NCBI RefSeq assembly: GCF_041053105.1
Contig: NZ_CP163444.1
Coordinates: 4,960,001 to 5,024,000, forward strand
Direction of reading: 5' to 3'
DNA length: 64,000 nucleotides
Source: Streptomyces sp. R44
GTDB lineage: Bacteria; Actinomycetota; Actinomycetes; Streptomycetales; Streptomycetaceae
The translations under genes and the position numbers were made by a program. Below, piece after piece: positions 17,517-24,701 of the stretch; position 1 is the first letter of the stretch, and each line of letters opens with the position of its first letter. Under the pieces are notes generated by a model that made no database searches, was not told where the DNA came from, and was given only the letters and a program-made list of their open reading frames with translations.

Positions 17517-18080
17517 CTACGCCGACGGCGCCCAAGGCCCCGACAGCAGCTCCTCGACACTGCGCCGGTCCCGGCCCTCCGGCGGCTCCCCGGCCGCCTT
17601 CCCCAGGGCGACCATCGAGACGACCGCCCATCCCGGGTTCGGGTCGAGCTCCTTGGTGAGGCCCTCCATGTCGAAGGCCCGGAACTGGTGCGACGCCAGA
17701 CCCAGCGCCTCCGCCTGGAGGGTCATGTGGGCGATGGCCTGCCCCAGGTCGTAGTCCGCGAACTCCGAGTACAGCACCTCCGTGCCGTCCACATGGCGGC
17801 GCGTCAGCGTCACGACCAGCAGCCCCGCGTCCACCGCCCACCGGGCCGAGCTGGGCGCCAGGTGCCGGACCACCCGCTCGTGGTCCGGCTCACCCGGCCG
17901 GCTCACGAAGAAACCCCACGGCTGGGAGTTCCCGGCGGACGGCGCCCACCGCGCCGCTTCGAGCAGCAGGCGCAGGGACGCGTCGTCGACGACCGCCGAC
18001 GGGTCGAAGCGGTACGGGCTGAACCGCCCGACCAGCAGGGGATGTATGCCGCCGCCGGACGGTTCCTGATCACGTCGCAT
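17517..18080 (-). CDS. Nitroreductase family protein
   Basis: A 187-residue FMN-dependent oxidoreductase-type protein. RFSPYRFDPSAVVDD followed by LLEAARWAPSAGNSQPWGF is the classic N-terminal FMN-binding region (RxSxRxF...A..APS..N.QPW). DLGQAIAHMTLQAEALGLASH and a C-terminal VVSMVALGKAAGEP match the second flavin/dimer region. Such enzymes reduce nitro groups, quinones or enones with NAD(P)H. ATG 18080 is preferred over an upstream TTG. It follows the SnoaL-LUD gene by 46 bases on the same strand, so it is probably the second gene of the transcript driven from 19253-19231. Confidence 0.88.
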   Translation of the reverse strand: MRRDQEPSGGGIHPLLVGRFSPYRFDPSAVVDDASLRLLLEAARWAPSAGNSQPWGFFVSRPGEPDHERVVRHLAPSSARWAVDAGLLVVTLTRRHVDGTEVLYSEFADYDLGQAIAHMTLQAEALGLASHQFRAFDMEGLTKELDPNPGWAVVSMVALGKAAGEPPEGRDRRSVEELLSGPWAPSA

Positions 18081-18126
18081 GCTCGGGTCCAACCGGCCCC
18101 CGCGCAGCGCTATTCCGGCCGCCGTC

Positions 18127-19191
18127 CTAGTACCCGACGGCCTCCCGGAGCAGCAGCACCGTGCCGCGCCCCGGGTGCGGATCCGCGTGGAGGACGAGGA
18201 GGCGGTTGACCGCGCTGTCCTGCCCGTACACCGCCTGGCAGCGGGAGTTCTCCAACGGCAGGACGTGCTCCTCGACGCGCCGCAGGGCCGCGCCCAGGTC
18301 CGGCACCACCTTCTGCGCGCCCACGACCCACACCGCGTGCGCGGCGCCGCCCGCGTTGGCCGGGAGCTGGCTGCCGCTGCCCGAGGCGAGGACGAGCGAG
18401 CCGGTCTCGGTGACGGCGGCGACGCTGTTCACGACGTAGTCGGGGCAGGCGGCCAGCCTCCGGATCTCGTCGGCGCCGGTCGCCCGGTCGATCGACAGGA
18501 TGCGCGGCCTGACGGCGTCGTACGCGCCGCCGGCGTTCAGGTCCTCGTCGATGCCGGAGAGCCGGAGGGTCTCGCTGGCCCCGGTGAACACGCTGGAGCC
18601 CTCGGGGATCAGCTCCTTGATCCGGGTCCGCGCCTCCGCGACGTCGTCGAGGATCTCGACGGCGAAGTTGTTGGCCCGCAGCGCGGCGGCCACCCGTTCG
18701 AGACGCTCGTCCGTCGCGGGGGCGGTGAAGGACGCGGCCGGGGCGGACCTGGCCGAGGCGGGCGCCGTACCCGCCAGCGGGGAGGTGTCGAGATACCTCA
18801 CCTCGTACACCCGCTCCGCGAACCGCCAGCCTTCCTCCGTCCGCCGGTAGCGGTCGTGGTAGACCGCGTAGTTCTGGCCCTGCCGTCCGTCGAGGGTGCG
18901 CGCGATCTCCTGGATGTACGCGCGGCCGGTCGCCGTGTCGCCGTCGAGCTCGATCGTGCCGGGGTGGGTGTTCTGCACGAAGAAGTCCCACTGGGCCTGC
19001 AGCCGCTCGCCCCCGGCGATGATCTCCTCCCGGCCGATCTGCTCGACGGGGATGTTCGGCATGCGCAGGGCGCCGTCCGGGGTGAACAGCGCCGCCAGAC
19101 GGGGCCGGTCGCGCATCATCACCGCGTCGGTGAACTCGCCGCGCAGCGCCTCGATCTCGACGCGGTCCGCGATGGCCTGGAAGTCGTTCAT
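18127..19191 (-). CDS. SnoaL-like (NTF2 fold) / LUD domain fusion protein
   Basis: A 354-residue protein joining two domains not usually seen together. Residues 1-135 match the SnoaL/NTF2 alpha+beta barrel (IEALRGEFTDAVMMRD, LFTPDGALRMPN, YHDRYRRTEEGWRFAERVYEVRYL). An Ala/Ser/Pro linker spans about 138-160. Residues 162-350 match the LUD (LutC/YkgG) fold: a helical start, GSSVFTGASETLRLSGI, VNSVAAVTETGSLVLASG, VVGAQKVVPDLGAAL. LUD proteins are linked to lactate utilisation in other bacteria, but no lutA/lutB homolog is here. Start ATG 19191 has AGGAGAACCCCG upstream. Its promoter mirrors that of the divergent ECF41 gene, which also has a SnoaL domain. Confidence 0.82.
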   Translation of the reverse strand: MNDFQAIADRVEIEALRGEFTDAVMMRDRPRLAALFTPDGALRMPNIPVEQIGREEIIAGGERLQAQWDFFVQNTHPGTIELDGDTATGRAYIQEIARTLDGRQGQNYAVYHDRYRRTEEGWRFAERVYEVRYLDTSPLAGTAPASARSAPAASFTAPATDERLERVAAALRANNFAVEILDDVAEARTRIKELIPEGSSVFTGASETLRLSGIDEDLNAGGAYDAVRPRILSIDRATGADEIRRLAACPDYVVNSVAAVTETGSLVLASGSGSQLPANAGGAAHAVWVVGAQKVVPDLGAALRRVEEHVLPLENSRCQAVYGQDSAVNRLLVLHADPHPGRGTVLLLREAVGY

Positions 19192-19230
19192 CGGGGTTCT
19201 CCTCTCGCTCCTGCTGACGTCTCCACCGAG

Positions 19231-19258
19231 AGGACAAGGCAGCCCTCCGGAATGTGAG
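19231..19258 (-). promoter_or_regulatory. ECF41/SigJ-like promoter for the SnoaL-LUD gene
   Basis: On the minus strand, CTCACA (19258-19253), a 16-base spacer, then TGTCCT (19236-19231). This resembles the GTCACA-N16-CGTCCT form I recall for SigJ-type sigma factors and the TGTCACA/CGTC pattern of ECF41. The predicted transcript start is about 33 bases before ATG 19191. Confidence 0.6.
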
Positions 19259-19271
19259 GTGGCGCGACGGC

Positions 19272-19299
19272 CTGACATTCCGGAGGGCTGCCCTGTCCT
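19272..19299 (+). promoter_or_regulatory. ECF41/SigJ-like promoter for the sigma factor gene (autoregulation)
   Basis: CTGACA (19272-19277), a 16-base spacer, TGTCCT (19294-19299), the mirror image of the promoter at 19258-19231. The predicted start lies about 38 bases upstream of ATG 19344. Confidence 0.6.
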
Positions 19300-19343
19300 A
19301 TACGGGGAGAGGCACACACACGAGCGAGGGAGACGGCCGGACC

Positions 19344-20228
19344 ATGACCACGGGAGCCGAGATCATGAGCGAGCGGCGTCGGCTGATCAACCTCGGCTAT
19401 CGGCTCCTCGGCTCCCTCGCGGACGCCGAGGACGTCGTGCAGGAGACCTACGCCCGCTGGTACGCCCTGTCCGCCCGCGAGCAGCAGGCCATCGAGCAGC
19501 CCGGCGCCTGGCTGATGACCGTCGCCGGCCGCATCTGCCTGAACCTGCTCGGCTCGGCGCGGGCCCGGCGCGAGACGTACGTGGGCGACTGGATCCCGGA
19601 ACCGCTGCCGGAACCCACCGAGGGCGACGGCGGGAGCGACCCCGCCGACCGGATCACCCTCGACGAATCCGTGACGATGGCCTTCCTCGTCGTCCTGGAG
19701 GCGATGACCCCCGCCGAGCGCGTCGCGTTCGTCCTGCACGACGTTTTCCGCTACCCCTTCGGCGAGGTCGCCGAGATCGTCGGCCGCACCCCGGCGGCCT
19801 GCCGCCAACTGGCCTCGTCGGCCCGCCGCCGCGTCCGTACGGCACAGAGCCCCGCGCGCCCGAGCGCGGGGCAGGCGGGCGTCGTGAGGAAGTTCAGGAC
19901 GGCGTGGGAGGCCAAGGACATCGAGGCCCTGGTCGGCCTGCTCGACCCCGCCGCCGTCGCGACGGCCGACGGCGGCGGGCTCGCCGTCACCCACCTGCGC
20001 CCGCTCGTGGGCGCCGAGCGGATCGCGGAGGGCTATGCCGAGATCGCCCGTCTGTGGGACGGCCGGACGACGTTCCAGGAGCGCACGGTCAACGGCGTGC
20101 CCGGCCTGGTGGCCTGGCAGGACGGCGAGCTCGTGACCGTGTTCGCGTTCGAGATCGCGGACGACCGGATCAGGCACATCTGGGCGGTGCGGAACCCCGA
20201 GAAGCTCCGCCCCTGGAAGGTCAGCTGA
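19344..20228 (+). CDS. ECF41-type sigma factor with C-terminal SnoaL-like domain
   Basis: A 294-residue RNA polymerase sigma factor. Sigma region 2 covers about 10-75 (RRRLINLGYRLLGSLADAEDVVQETYARWY), and region 4 covers about 110-165 (MTPAERVAFVLHDVFRYPFGEVAEIVG). Three hallmarks of the ECF41 group are present: WIPEP in the linker (83-87, consensus WLPEP), DGGG (209-212) and NPEKL (284-288, consensus NPDKL) in the SnoaL-like C-terminal domain. In studied members this extension modulates sigma activity and no anti-sigma factor is needed. ATG 19344 is preferred, with GAGGGAG upstream. Divergent genes encode a SnoaL-LUD fusion and a nitroreductase rather than the usual carboxymuconolactone-decarboxylase-type partner. 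The 3' end overlaps the HAD gene by 8 bases. Confidence 0.9.
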   Translation: MTTGAEIMSERRRLINLGYRLLGSLADAEDVVQETYARWYALSAREQQAIEQPGAWLMTVAGRICLNLLGSARARRETYVGDWIPEPLPEPTEGDGGSDPADRITLDESVTMAFLVVLEAMTPAERVAFVLHDVFRYPFGEVAEIVGRTPAACRQLASSARRRVRTAQSPARPSAGQAGVVRKFRTAWEAKDIEALVGLLDPAAVATADGGGLAVTHLRPLVGAERIAEGYAEIARLWDGRTTFQERTVNGVPGLVAWQDGELVTVFAFEIADDRIRHIWAVRNPEKLRPWKVS

Positions 20229-20844
20229 GAGCGCCCAGAATCCGCGGCGCCGCCTCAGCGAGGGTCGGGAAGTGGCGGTGGGCGTCCGGGTGCGGGGCCG
20301 GGGTGTTGACGGTCCAGACCGTCATCCCGGCGTCGAGCCCGGAGCGGACCCCCGACGGCGCGTCCTCGATGACGAGGCACTCCGCCGGGTCGGCGCCCAG
20401 CTTCTCGGCGGCGGTGAGGTACGGGACGGGGGACGGCTTGCCCTCGGCCACGGAGGCCGCGTCGACGATGAGCCCGGGGAAGCGGAGGCCGGTCCGCTCG
20501 AACCGCCCCCGCACCCGGTGTTCGTAGTTCGACGTCACGAGCGCCCACCGGTCGGCGGGCAGCGCGCCGAGCAGCTCGACGGCCCCGTCGAAGGCCGAGT
20601 AGTCGCCCGTACGGACGTCCTCGTCCTCCAGCGCGTGCAGAAGGGCGAGGCACTCGTCCGGATCGGCGTCCGGCACGACGGCGGCGAAGGTCTCCACGGG
20701 CCGCGTCCGCAGGGCCGTGGCGTACACCTCGCCCCCGTCGAGCCCGTACCGCGCGGCCCACTCGTGCCAGACGCGGCGCTGGTTCTCGACGGCGTCCATG
20801 AGAGTGCCGTCGACGTCGAACAGAACGAACTTTATGGAGGTCAC
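20221..20844 (-). CDS. HAD-superfamily hydrolase (phosphatase-like)
   Basis: A 207-residue haloacid-dehalogenase-fold protein. Motif I is FDVDGTLMD (nucleophile Asp10 and Asp12), motif II VTSNY, motif III Lys in EGKPSPVPYL, and motif IV VIEDAPSGVRSG. A helical cap lies between residues 16 and 85, as in beta-phosphoglucomutase/phosphatase-type members. The substrate is probably a small phosphate ester. Start is GTG 20844, overlapping the TGA of the DUF397 gene (GTGA), so it may be translationally coupled to the XRE/DUF397 pair. Confidence 0.85.
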   Translation of the reverse strand: MTSIKFVLFDVDGTLMDAVENQRRVWHEWAARYGLDGGEVYATALRTRPVETFAAVVPDADPDECLALLHALEDEDVRTGDYSAFDGAVELLGALPADRWALVTSNYEHRVRGRFERTGLRFPGLIVDAASVAEGKPSPVPYLTAAEKLGADPAECLVIEDAPSGVRSGLDAGMTVWTVNTPAPHPDAHRHFPTLAEAAPRILGALS

Positions 20845-21086
20845 GCCCGGGATGCTACGTCCAGGAAGGCGGCCCAGGAGGCGGGCGAGACGGCGAGCTG
20901 GGGGCCGTGGGGGTTCTTGGAGTCGCGGATGTGGATGAGGGCGGGGTGGGCGGCGACTTCGATGCAGTTGCCGCCCTCGCCGCCGCTGTAGCTGGACTTC
21001 TGCCAGTCGTAGGCGACTTCGATGCAGTTTCCGCCCGAGGCGTCGCTGTAACTGCTCTTGAACCAGGCCAGATCAGCGGTGTTCAT
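20841..21086 (-). CDS. DUF397 domain protein with duplicated motif
   Basis: An 81-residue protein with two tandem copies of the DUF397 signature: WFKSSYSDASGGNCIEVA and WQKSSYSGGEGGNCIEVA. These are followed by the usual IRDSKNPHGPQLAVSPASWAAFL tail. DUF397 proteins in Streptomyces are encoded beside XRE-DUF5753 regulators (WhiJ-like and AbaA-like loci) and are thought to act as their partners or antagonists. ATG 21086 overlaps the TGA of the XRE gene (ATGA), so the two are coupled. Confidence 0.9.
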   Translation of the reverse strand: MNTADLAWFKSSYSDASGGNCIEVAYDWQKSSYSGGEGGNCIEVAAHPALIHIRDSKNPHGPQLAVSPASWAAFLDVASRA

Positions 21087-21946
21087 CGTTCTCCCAGCCG
21101 TTTCTCGATCCAATCCAGGGACTCCCGCTTGGTGAGTGCCTGTGATCGCAGGATCCCATAGCGCTCGGAGTAGTGCCGTACCTCTTCTGGGTCGACGATC
21201 AGTCGGGCATGGCCATAGATCTCGGTGTACGCGACCTCGCGTCGCCCCTTCGGGGTCAACAGCGTGAACGGACCTCCCAGGTACGGGTGTTCCGTGCCGT
21301 CCTGGGGAAGGATCTGCAGCTCCACCGTACGCCGCTGGGCCACCTCCAAGATGCGTAGTAGCTGCTCGCGGTGGACCTCGGGCCCGCCGAACGGTCGGAG
21401 CAGTACCGCTGCCTCCAGGACAAAGGTGATCGTCGGGATAGGCCACCGGTCGAAGATCGTCTGCCGCGAGATCCGGTCCGCCACTCGCTTCTCGACAGTC
21501 GCCTCGTCCAGCATCGGGCGGCTGCGCTCGAAGAGCGAGCGGGCATAGGCGGGCGTCTGGAGGAGGCCCGGGACCGCCTGCACCTCGTAGTAGTGGTTGG
21601 CCACCGCCTTCGCCTCCGCCTCCGCGAAGTCCTGGAACCAGTCCGGATGTCGGGTCCGCGCCCGGGCCAACGCCTCCCGCACGTCATCCACCGCCGCCAC
21701 CAGCACACCCCCCGCCTTCACCGCAGGGTCCGCCCGCATCAGGAAGTCCGGCTGTGGGGTCCGTACGCCTCGCTCGATCGCGGAGACGAGGTCCTCGCTG
21801 CAATGCGTGATGTCCGCCAGGTCCGCCTGGCTCAGGCCCGCGTTCTTGCGCAGGACCTTGATGATCTTCCCGAGCGCACGGAACAGGTGCGCCGTGCCGT
21901 CCACCTCGGAGGGCCGTTCCGGCCGCTCCTCCTCGTTCCCCGACAT
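21083..21946 (-). CDS. XRE-family regulator with DUF5753 domain (WhiJ/AbaA-locus type)
   Basis: A 287-residue DNA-binding protein. The helix-turn-helix lies at about 26-75 (LGKIIKVLRKNAGLSQADLADITHCSEDLVSAIERG). The remainder is DUF5753, recognisable by YYEVQAVPGLLQTPAYARSLF, FDRWPIPTITFVLEAAVLLRPFGG and EVAYTEIYGHARLIVDPEEV. Members influence development and antibiotic production in Streptomyces; a ligand or partner protein is thought to bind DUF5753. It is divergent from the ATPase at 22038 (91 bases apart) and coupled to the DUF397 gene. Confidence 0.9.
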   Translation of the reverse strand: MSGNEEERPERPSEVDGTAHLFRALGKIIKVLRKNAGLSQADLADITHCSEDLVSAIERGVRTPQPDFLMRADPAVKAGGVLVAAVDDVREALARARTRHPDWFQDFAEAEAKAVANHYYEVQAVPGLLQTPAYARSLFERSRPMLDEATVEKRVADRISRQTIFDRWPIPTITFVLEAAVLLRPFGGPEVHREQLLRILEVAQRRTVELQILPQDGTEHPYLGGPFTLLTPKGRREVAYTEIYGHARLIVDPEEVRHYSERYGILRSQALTKRESLDWIEKRLGER

Positions 21947-22037
21947 CCGTACCGCCCTCTTGGCGTACCCGTACAGTTACCCAGCGTCGTCGCGTCGCTG
22001 CTGGTCAGCGTACGGCCGGGGGCCCAGGCTCGGGGGC

Positions 22038-22481
22038 ATGAAATCCGAAACAGCCACCCCAACCAGTGAGTTCACGCTCCGGCTCTCGGCAACGCGCCGG
22101 GGCGCACGCCTGGCGCGGTTACTCGCTGTGCAGCAGCTCCGGGACTGGGGCCTGAGGGGCTCCGCCGCGGACTCCGTGGAGCTGGTCGTCGCCGAGCTCG
22201 CCAACAACGCGGTCCAGCACGGCTGGGTGCCGGGGCGGGACTTCGAGGTGCGGATGGAGCGCGGCGAGGACCACGTACGGGTCGAGCTGTCCGACGCGCG
22301 CGGCGAGCGGCGGCCGGTGCCGGCCCGGGAGCCGGACGAGGGCGGCTACGGGCTGCTGCTCGTCGCCGCCCTCGCCACGGCGTGGGGGGTGAAGGACCGG
22401 TCCGTCGGCAAGACGGTCTGGGCGACCGTCCCGCTGGCACGTCAGAACACGGTGGTGGGAGAGGAGTCCGGAGACACGTAG
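22038..22481 (+). CDS. ATP-binding anti-sigma-type protein (HATPase/GHKL fold)
   Basis: A 147-residue protein with the GHKL ATPase motifs used by anti-sigma kinases of the RsbW/SpoIIAB type: N-box SVELVVAELANNAVQHG, a G1-like VRVELSDARGERRP, and GYGLLLVAALATAWGV. Such proteins often sit beside XRE-DUF5753/DUF397 genes in Streptomyces, as here. The target sigma factor, if any, is not evident. ATG 22038 has GGGGGC just upstream. The last 40 bases overlap the 3' end of the convergent FG-GAP gene (stop at 22442), and both reading frames look genuine there. Confidence 0.85.
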   Translation: MKSETATPTSEFTLRLSATRRGARLARLLAVQQLRDWGLRGSAADSVELVVAELANNAVQHGWVPGRDFEVRMERGEDHVRVELSDARGERRPVPAREPDEGGYGLLLVAALATAWGVKDRSVGKTVWATVPLARQNTVVGEESGDT

Positions 22482-24664
22482 GTCCTCAGGTCGAGTTCCT
22501 GGAAGGGAGCCTTCCAGTCGCCGGTTCCCCTGGCGAGGTACACCCCACCCCCAGCGGCGTATCCCACCAGGTCCGGGCGTCCGTCGCGGTCGACGTCACC
22601 CACACCGACCGGCAGGAAGGGGCCCCAGTTGTCACCGACTCGGGTGCGGGCGGCGAAGGTGCCGTCGCCCTTGCCGAGGTAGAGCCAGAGGACGCCGGCC
22701 GTGTCGCGGGCGACGAGGTCGCCGGCGGGGCCGCCGCCGATGTTCCCGGTGGCGGTGATCGTGTTGTAGATGCCCCAGCCGCCGCCGAGCTTCACGCGGG
22801 TGGAGAAGGGGGTCGTGGCGGAGCCGGTGCCCTTGTAGAGCCAAAGGACGCCGGAGGTGTCGGTGGCGAGGAGGTCGGGGCGGCCGTCGCCGTTGAGGTC
22901 GCTGCCGGCGGTGAGCTTGTTGTAGACGCCCCAGCCGCCGCCGACCTTCACGCGGGGCGCGAGCGTGCGGCCGGCGCCCTGGTAGAGCCAGAGGACGCCG
23001 GTCTTGTCGCGGGCGACGACATCGGCGTACGAGGAGCCGGCGACGTCGCCCGGGGCGACGAGCTGGTCGTAGACGTTCCAGCCCGTGCCGATCCGTACGG
23101 GGTTCTTGTCCTGCCAGCTCGGTCCATAGCGGTTCGTGTACCCGTCGTGGACGAACAGCTCGCCGTTGCTGTTCCGTACGAGCAGGTCGGAGCTGCCGTT
23201 GTCGTCGAAGTCGTGCGAGGTGGACTGGCGGACGACCTTGAAGGTGCCGGAGACGACGAGGGCGGGGCCGATTCCGTTGTTGGGAGTCGCCGTCATCTTC
23301 CAGGTGTAGTCGCCGTTGTACGCGGTGACGGAGTCACTGAAGAGGCCGTCCCAATTCGCAGTCCGGGATCCGTTGGAATAATAGGCCTGGACGGTCGCTC
23401 GCTTTCCGGTCGCCTTGTGAACCAGTTCGACGCGCGCCGTGGCCCCGATCCGGCTCAGGGTCCAGGACAGGGGAACCGGGGCGGGGGTCCGGTCGAAGTC
23501 GATCGTCTCGGGGACGTCCTGCTTCACCAGCTCCAAGGTCGTGGGCTGGCCGGTGCTCGCCACGAGGCTGACCACCGGCCGGGCGCCGTCGGCGCCGGGG
23601 GCGATCCGGTAGAGGCCCTCGCCCTGGTCGAGCGTCCCGCCCCGCGCCATCTGGGCTCCGCCGGCGTCGGTGACGGAGCTCGTCGCGTGCTCCAGGAGCT
23701 TGACCGTCTCACCGGTCGTCAGGGAGCGGGCGAACAGCGCGAACAGGGCGTTCGGCTCTTGGATCGGTGCGTAGTTTCCGAACTGGCGGTACGTCACCCA
23801 GTCGCCGATCAGCTCGATGGCGACGGAGGCCGTGATGCCCAGGTCGTGACGCACGGTCTGGTCGGTGCCCCGCCGGGTCACGGCCACCTTTGTCGTGGAG
23901 TCCGCGGACTTCTCGACCCAGGCGATGTGAGTGGCCGACAGCGAGAGGCTCCCCGTCCCGCTCTCGGGCAGCTCGTACTCCTCGACGATCGTGTGGGTCG
24001 CGATGTCCACGACGGCCGCGCGGTTCCGCTTCACCCCGTCGACGGTGCCCGAGTACCGGACCACGGCGGTGTCGGGCGAATCCACGTCGATGTAGGTGAT
24101 CACGGCGTCGGCCGGCAGGCCGGTCACCGTCTCGTCGACCAGGACACCCTGCGGCTTGCCGATGAGGTGGACGTCCGTGCCACCGGTCGCGTTGGCCTTC
24201 TTCATGACGAGCCTTGTGCCGGCGTACCTGGCGAAGGTGTAGCCGCCGCCGAGGGGGTTGATGTCGATCTCCAGCGGTTCGCCTCCCTTGCCCATGTCGT
24301 ACAGGGTGAAGACACCGTCCTTCGAGCGCGCCGACACGATGTCCGACCCCTGGGCCGATGAGTACGCCCCCTCGGGGAGGACCGTCGTGACGCCGTCCGC
24401 GTACCGGGTCCACCGATAGGTCATGGGTGCGTTCAGGATGCTCTGGCCACTCAGGAAGCCTGTCGGGCCGGCGCCGAGGAGCCAGGCGTCGACCGGGAAC
24501 GGCGCGACGTCCTGCTCCGCCGACTGCCCGGCGGCCGCCGTGACGGCCCCCGTCGTCGCGAAGGCCGCCGGTGCGGCCGTGGCCGTCGTGCCCGCCGTGA
24601 CGGCGAGGGCGACGGCGACGGCGGCGGTGAGCCGGAGTCTGGTGTTCCGCGTGGGGAGGTTCAA
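22442..24664 (-). CDS. Secreted FG-GAP/VCBS-like repeat protein, paralog 3
   Basis: A 740-residue exported protein from TTG 24664, chosen because it has AGAGAAAG upstream and gives the same short n-region before LTAAVAVALAVTAG as its neighbour. A longer TTG start at 24694 has no Shine-Dalgarno. Domains: signal peptide; propeller-like N-terminal region with LYDMGKGGEPLEIDI; Ig/FlgD-like GDYTWKMTATPNNGIGP; about six FG-GAP-like repeats (DLNGDGRPDLLATDTSGVLW). It ends SSPTTVF. The repeat DNA at 22644-22955 is almost identical to 24922-25233 in the next paralog. It lies 37 bases after that gene and is likely co-transcribed with it. Confidence 0.8.
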   Translation of the reverse strand: MNLPTRNTRLRLTAAVAVALAVTAGTTATAAPAAFATTGAVTAAAGQSAEQDVAPFPVDAWLLGAGPTGFLSGQSILNAPMTYRWTRYADGVTTVLPEGAYSSAQGSDIVSARSKDGVFTLYDMGKGGEPLEIDINPLGGGYTFARYAGTRLVMKKANATGGTDVHLIGKPQGVLVDETVTGLPADAVITYIDVDSPDTAVVRYSGTVDGVKRNRAAVVDIATHTIVEEYELPESGTGSLSLSATHIAWVEKSADSTTKVAVTRRGTDQTVRHDLGITASVAIELIGDWVTYRQFGNYAPIQEPNALFALFARSLTTGETVKLLEHATSSVTDAGGAQMARGGTLDQGEGLYRIAPGADGARPVVSLVASTGQPTTLELVKQDVPETIDFDRTPAPVPLSWTLSRIGATARVELVHKATGKRATVQAYYSNGSRTANWDGLFSDSVTAYNGDYTWKMTATPNNGIGPALVVSGTFKVVRQSTSHDFDDNGSSDLLVRNSNGELFVHDGYTNRYGPSWQDKNPVRIGTGWNVYDQLVAPGDVAGSSYADVVARDKTGVLWLYQGAGRTLAPRVKVGGGWGVYNKLTAGSDLNGDGRPDLLATDTSGVLWLYKGTGSATTPFSTRVKLGGGWGIYNTITATGNIGGGPAGDLVARDTAGVLWLYLGKGDGTFAARTRVGDNWGPFLPVGVGDVDRDGRPDLVGYAAGGGVYLARGTGDWKAPFQELDLRTYVSPDSSPTTVF
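22644..22955 (-). repeat. 312-bp near-identical block shared with 24922-25233
   Basis: This segment encodes about two FG-GAP repeats of paralog 3. It aligns without gaps to 24922-25233 in paralog 4, with roughly a dozen mismatches by eye, far closer than the rest of the two genes. It fits recent gene conversion or unequal exchange. Confidence 0.8.
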
Positions 24665-24701
24665 GGCTCTGCTTTCTCTGTTCGGTCGGGCCAAGAGGGG
24701 G

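Larger units (their letters stand above)
19231..19299. repeat. 25-bp near-perfect inverted repeat holding two mirror-image promoters
   Basis: Arms 19231-19255 and 19275-19299 are reverse complements with a single mismatch; the spacer is 19 bases. Each arm runs from the last three bases of a -35 element to the end of a -10 element, so the repeat duplicates the promoter spacer as well as the elements. Confidence 0.9.

Noticed and set aside
20841..21946. XRE/DUF397 pair as a mobile toxin-antitoxin or defence module
   Set aside because: The DUF5753 domain and adjacent ATPase fit the developmental-regulator loci typical of Streptomyces; no nuclease or other effector is present.
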